A stretch of DNA of 7,410 nucleotides from Pusillimonas sp. UBA6240 (GTDB lineage Bacteria > Pseudomonadota > Gammaproteobacteria > Burkholderiales > Burkholderiaceae_B). Location of the stretch: positions 1 through 7,410 of the forward strand of contig DJWC01000137.1 of NCBI GenBank assembly GCA_002441445.1, given 5' to 3'. Positions 4,574 through 7,410 of the stretch are shown piece after piece. Each line of letters begins with the position of its first letter. Within the stretch, counting starts at the first letter, position 1. The translations under genes and the position numbers were made by a program. Below the pieces are notes generated by a model, which worked only from the letters and a program-made list of their open reading frames with translations, was not told where the DNA came from and made no database searches.

Positions 4574-5758
4574 ATGGCAAAAAATTCTCCCCCATCCAAG
4601 GCGCCGAGGCGGCGCCTGTCGTGGAACGATCCCGGCACGCGTTCGCTGATATATCAAGTATTGATATTGGGCATAGTCGGGTTTGGCGTCTGGTTTCTGG
4701 TGTCCAATACGCTGCACAATCTCGCCGTGCGCAATATCTCGACGGGTTTCGGCTTCCTGAACCGCGAAGCGGGTTTTGCCATCGGCGAGTCGGTCATCGG
4801 CTATTCGCCCGCCGACACGTATGGCCGGGCCATCTGGGTGGGCATACTGAACACCCTGCGCGTGTCGATCGTCGGCATCATCGTTGCGACCTTGCTGGGC
4901 ACCTTGCTGGGGGTGGCCCGGCTGTCGAAGAACTGGCTAGTGTCCCGCGTCGCCGGGGCCTATGTGGAAGTCATGCGCAACATACCGCTGCTGCTGCAAC
5001 TGTTCTTCTGGTATGCCATCATCACGGAAATCATGCCGGGCCCGCGCCAGGCGCTCAACCCCATGCCCGGGGTATTCATCTCGAACCGCGGCCTGAAACT
5101 GCCCACCCTGCAAGGCGACGGACTGGACTGGATACTGGGCGGCCTGGCCGTGGCCATCGTGGCCATCGTCCTGCTGGGGCATTGGGGTAAAAAGCGCCAG
5201 GAAGCCACGGGCAAGATATTCCCCCTGGGACGCTGGGCGGCGGGCTTGATCATCGTATTTCCCGTCGCGGGATGGCTGCTCGGCGGCGCGCCGCTGGCGC
5301 TGGAGCTGCCCGAGCTCAAGGGTTTCAACTTCACCGGCGGGCTGACCTTGACGCCGGAATTCGCAGCGCTGTTGGCCGGCCTCATCATTTACACCTCGGC
5401 CTTCGTCGCCGAAGTGGTGCGGTCGGGCATACAGGCGGTCAGCCAGGGCCAATGGGAAGCCGCGGCCGCCATAGGCCTGCCCCGCAGCCGCGTGCTGCGC
5501 CTGGTCATATTACCGCAGGCCTTGCGCGTCATCGTGCCGCCCATGACCAGCCAGTATCTGAACCTGACCAAAAACAGTTCGCTGGCCGTGGCCATCGGCT
5601 ATCCGGACATCGTTTCGGTGGTCAACACCACGCTCAATCAGACAGGCCAGGCCATCGAAGGCATACTCATCATCATGGCCGCCTACCTCACCGTAAGCCT
5701 GTCCATTTCCGTCTTCATGAATTGGTACAACAAGCGCATCGCGCTGGTGGAGCGTTGA
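4574..5758 (+). CDS. aapQ: General L-amino-acid ABC transporter permease AapQ
   Basis: AapQ (394 residues) is one of two different inner-membrane subunits forming the amino-acid channel with AapM. About eight hydrophobic segments are visible, roughly at 27-47, 88-115, 136-154, 186-203, 220-237, 262-284, 315-330 and 365-383. The HisM-type permease core begins near 86 (AIWVGILNTLRVS) and continues through YVEVMRNIPLLLQLFFWY (130-147). The EAA loop that docks on the ATPase is EAAAAIGLPRSRVLRLVILP (295-314). The long insertion between core helices and the total length near 400 fit AapQ rather than short HisQ/HisM permeases. ATG 4574 is chosen, though its Shine-Dalgarno is weak; an in-frame TTG at 4547 would add nine residues but has AAGGG only 1 nt away. 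The stop TGA abuts the aapM ATG directly. Confidence 0.94.
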   Translation: MAKNSPPSKAPRRRLSWNDPGTRSLIYQVLILGIVGFGVWFLVSNTLHNLAVRNISTGFGFLNREAGFAIGESVIGYSPADTYGRAIWVGILNTLRVSIVGIIVATLLGTLLGVARLSKNWLVSRVAGAYVEVMRNIPLLLQLFFWYAIITEIMPGPRQALNPMPGVFISNRGLKLPTLQGDGLDWILGGLAVAIVAIVLLGHWGKKRQEATGKIFPLGRWAAGLIIVFPVAGWLLGGAPLALELPELKGFNFTGGLTLTPEFAALLAGLIIYTSAFVAEVVRSGIQAVSQGQWEAAAAIGLPRSRVLRLVILPQALRVIVPPMTSQYLNLTKNSSLAVAIGYPDIVSVVNTTLNQTGQAIEGILIIMAAYLTVSLSISVFMNWYNKRIALVER

Positions 5759-6850
5759 ATGGCCAGGATTTCCACCGCGCCCGACGGACCGCCTTCCTCG
5801 CACGTGGGAGCGTGGGCCTGGATGCGCGCCAGTCTGTTTTCTTCGCCCTTGAACACTTTGCTGACCGTGCTGGTGCTGTGGCTCCTGCTGATGGCCGTGC
5901 CGGCGCTCTTCGAGTGGCTGTTCATCCGGGCCGACTTCAATGCGTCCAACGCGCAGGAGTGCAGGGAATCCGGCGGCGCCTGCTGGGCCTTCATCGTCGA
6001 AAAGCACCGCCTCATCCTGTTCGGCGTTTATCCTTACGATGAACAATGGCGCCCCCTGCTGGCCACCATCATTCTTATCGGCGTCATAGTGTGCAGTTGC
6101 ATGCGGCGCTTCTGGAAGCCGTATCTGGGCCTGATCTGGCTGGCCGCGCTTACCGCCGTGGCGATATTGATGTGGGGCGGCGTGTTCGGGCTCAGCCATG
6201 TCGAAAACGACCGTTGGGGCGGCTTGCCGCTGACGCTGATCCTGGCGACTTTCGGCATCGCCTTCGCTTTCCCGCTGGGCCTGTTGCTGGCGCTGGGCAG
6301 GCGCTCGGACATGCCGGCCGTGAAAGCGCTGTGCGTGGTCTATATCGAGCTGATCCGCGGCGTACCGCTCATCAGCCTGCTGTTCATGTCGTCCGTCATG
6401 CTGCCTTTGTTCCTGCCGGAGGGCTTCAGCATCGACAAGCTGCTGCGCGCGCAGATCGCCATTATCTTGTTCGCCGCGGCCTATATAGCGGAAACCGTCA
6501 GGGGCGGCCTGCAGTCCATACCTCGGGGCCAATACGAAGGCGCGGAGTCCCTGGGGCTGAGCTATTGGCAGCAGATGCGCAAGATCATCCTGCCGCAGGC
6601 ACTGAAAGTCGTGATACCGCCCTTGGTGGGCATCTTTATTTCCTTGTTCAAGGATACTTCGCTGGTGGTGATCATAGGCATCTTCGACCTTACCCAGGCG
6701 GCCAAAACAGCGGTGGCGGATGCCGCATGGCGCGGCTTCAGCACGGAAGCCTATTTGTTCATCGCCTTTATTTACTTTATTTTCTGCTTTTCGATTTCCC
6801 GCTATAGCCAGTCGCTCGAGCGGCAGCTGCAAACGGGATATCAGCGCTGA
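5759..6850 (+). CDS. aapM: General L-amino-acid ABC transporter permease AapM
   Basis: AapM (363 residues) is the second channel subunit of the importer. The N-terminal membrane segment (about 33-52) is followed by a loop with the family-typical CWAFIVEKHRLILFGVYPYD (75-94) and EQWRP. Further membrane segments lie at about 101-115, 121-143, 157-179, 192-218, 230-246, 285-308 and 332-346. The permease core contains YIELIRGVPLISLLFM (195-210) and the ATPase-docking EAA loop EGAESLGLSYWQQMRKIILP (260-279). The start ATG follows the aapQ stop with no gap, and GGAG at 5749-5752 inside aapQ serves as Shine-Dalgarno, so translation is probably coupled. Length and motifs are normal for the family. 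Confidence 0.95.
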   Translation: MARISTAPDGPPSSHVGAWAWMRASLFSSPLNTLLTVLVLWLLLMAVPALFEWLFIRADFNASNAQECRESGGACWAFIVEKHRLILFGVYPYDEQWRPLLATIILIGVIVCSCMRRFWKPYLGLIWLAALTAVAILMWGGVFGLSHVENDRWGGLPLTLILATFGIAFAFPLGLLLALGRRSDMPAVKALCVVYIELIRGVPLISLLFMSSVMLPLFLPEGFSIDKLLRAQIAIILFAAAYIAETVRGGLQSIPRGQYEGAESLGLSYWQQMRKIILPQALKVVIPPLVGIFISLFKDTSLVVIIGIFDLTQAAKTAVADAAWRGFSTEAYLFIAFIYFIFCFSISRYSQSLERQLQTGYQR

Positions 6851-6856
6851 TCAATC

Positions 6857-6882
6857 CGCGCCGGCCGATGCGCGCCGGCGCG
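6857..6882 (+). repeat. GC-rich 9-bp hairpin between aapM and aapP
   Basis: CGCGCCGGC (6857-6865) and GCCGGCGCG (6874-6882) are perfect inverted copies with an 8-nt loop. The hairpin begins 6 nt after the aapM stop and ends before the aapP Shine-Dalgarno AGGAG (6890-6894). With no T-run it is more likely an mRNA-stabilising or processing hairpin than a terminator. Confidence 0.5.
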
Positions 6883-6901
6883 ACACACTAGGAGTGCAGA
6901 C

Positions 6902-7410
6902 ATGTCCGAGGCCATTATCCGCCTGGTGGATGTCAACAAGTGGTATGGGCAGTTTCACGTCCTGCGCAACATCAATCTGGATGTCGCGCCGAGCGAGCGC
7001 ATCGTCATATGCGGGCCTTCCGGTTCGGGCAAGTCCACCATGATCCGCTGCATCAACAGGCTGGAAGAGCACCAGAGCGGCAGGATCATCGTCGACGGTG
7101 TGGAGCTTACCAACGACTTGAAGCAGGTAGAAGCCATACGCCGGGATGTCGGCATGGTTTTTCAGCACTTCAACCTGTTTCCACACCTCACGGTGCTGGA
7201 GAATCTGACGCTGGGCCCGGTGTGGGTGTTGAAGAAATCCAAGGCCGAGGCTGAAGCCACGGCCATGAAATACCTGGAACGGGTGCGCATTCCGGAGCAA
7301 GCCCTGAAATATCCCGGGCAGTTGTCGGGCGGCCAGCAGCAGCGGGTGGCCATCGCCCGCTCGCTGTGCATGAACCCCAAGATCATGCTGTTCGACGAGC
7401 CGACCTCCGC
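6902..7410 (+). CDS. aapP: General L-amino-acid ABC transporter ATP-binding protein AapP, 3' end cut by window edge
   Basis: AapP is the cytoplasmic ATPase that powers uptake through AapQM. The first 169 codons are present; the family is usually about 240-260 residues, so the H-loop and C-terminus lie beyond the right edge. The frame stays open from ATG 6902, with AGGAG 7 nt upstream. Motifs in order are an aromatic A-loop (WYGQF, 14-18), Walker A GPSGSGKST (38-46), Q-loop in VGMVFQHFNLFPHLTVLENL (83-102, Q88), signature LSGGQQQR (141-148) and Walker B IMLFDEPT (161-168). The FQHFNLFPH segment is characteristic of polar-amino-acid transporter ATPases such as GlnQ, HisP and AapP, and the neighbours decide for AapP. 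No damage is visible. Confidence 0.95.
   Translation, partial: MSEAIIRLVDVNKWYGQFHVLRNINLDVAPSERIVICGPSGSGKSTMIRCINRLEEHQSGRIIVDGVELTNDLKQVEAIRRDVGMVFQHFNLFPHLTVLENLTLGPVWVLKKSKAEAEATAMKYLERVRIPEQALKYPGQLSGGQQQRVAIARSLCMNPKIMLFDEPTS

Noticed and set aside
3515..4717. 400-codon open frame antisense to aapJ
   Set aside because: It overlaps a clearly identified gene along its whole useful length and has Ala/His/Gly-rich shadow composition typical of high-GC antisense frames.
5510..6832. 440-codon open frame antisense to aapQ/aapM
   Set aside because: It is rich in Gln, His and Arg with no recognisable domain, lying opposite two intact permease genes; a GC-driven shadow.
1..7410. Mobile elements, CRISPR arrays, tRNA or rRNA genes, defence systems
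   Set aside because: No transposase or integrase motif, regularly spaced repeats, tRNA-like fold or rRNA sequence was seen. Gene content is that of a normal chromosome.

Overview
The window looks like chromosome of a betaproteobacterium of the Bordetella/Achromobacter (Alcaligenaceae) type. The basis is high GC content, a CIRCE element in front of rpoH, ftsE-ftsX near rpoH, and an aapJ-Q-M-P amino-acid transporter. The genus is inferred from protein character and gene order, not from a database search.

Layout: two gene groups diverge from an intergenic region at about 3210-3457. Leftward (minus strand) run ftsE (2562-3209) and ftsX (1666-2565), overlapping by ATGA. They are followed by a stand-alone Hen1-like RNA 3'-end methyltransferase (999-1628), a low-complexity hypothetical protein (430-819) and the 5' part of rpoH (278 to the left edge). 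Rightward (plus strand) run aapJ (3458-4474), aapQ (4574-5758), aapM (5759-6850) and the first two thirds of aapP (6902 to the right edge). Together these encode a general L-amino-acid ABC importer: binding protein, two permeases and an ATPase.

The most information-dense stretch is 256-364, in front of rpoH. It holds a near-consensus CIRCE (HrcA operator), a sigma-E-like promoter whose 16-nt spacer equals that of E. coli rpoH P3 as I recall it, an overlapping sigma-70-like promoter, and a possible RNA stem that would pair the whole rpoH Shine-Dalgarno with codons 5-8. This suggests heat-shock control by HrcA, envelope stress and perhaps translation, all at one compact site.

The most interesting gene is the Hen1-like methyltransferase. 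It keeps the SAM-binding motif, the E-x-x-E-H metal ligands and the TPN-x-EYN / RH-x-x-H-x-FEW motifs of Hen1, but has no N-terminal Hen1 region and no Pnkp repair partner in the window. It lies between cell-division and heat-shock genes. FtsE is also unusual: the H-loop (switch) histidine is a tyrosine, although the Walker A, Walker B and signature motifs are intact.

The aap operon has a terminator-like hairpin after aapJ, which fits higher expression of the binding protein than of the permeases. There is also a GC-rich hairpin before aapP. The aapJ leader has a striking 26-nt inverted repeat that may be an operator or RNA structure. I saw no rRNA, tRNA, CRISPR array, insertion sequence or prophage gene.
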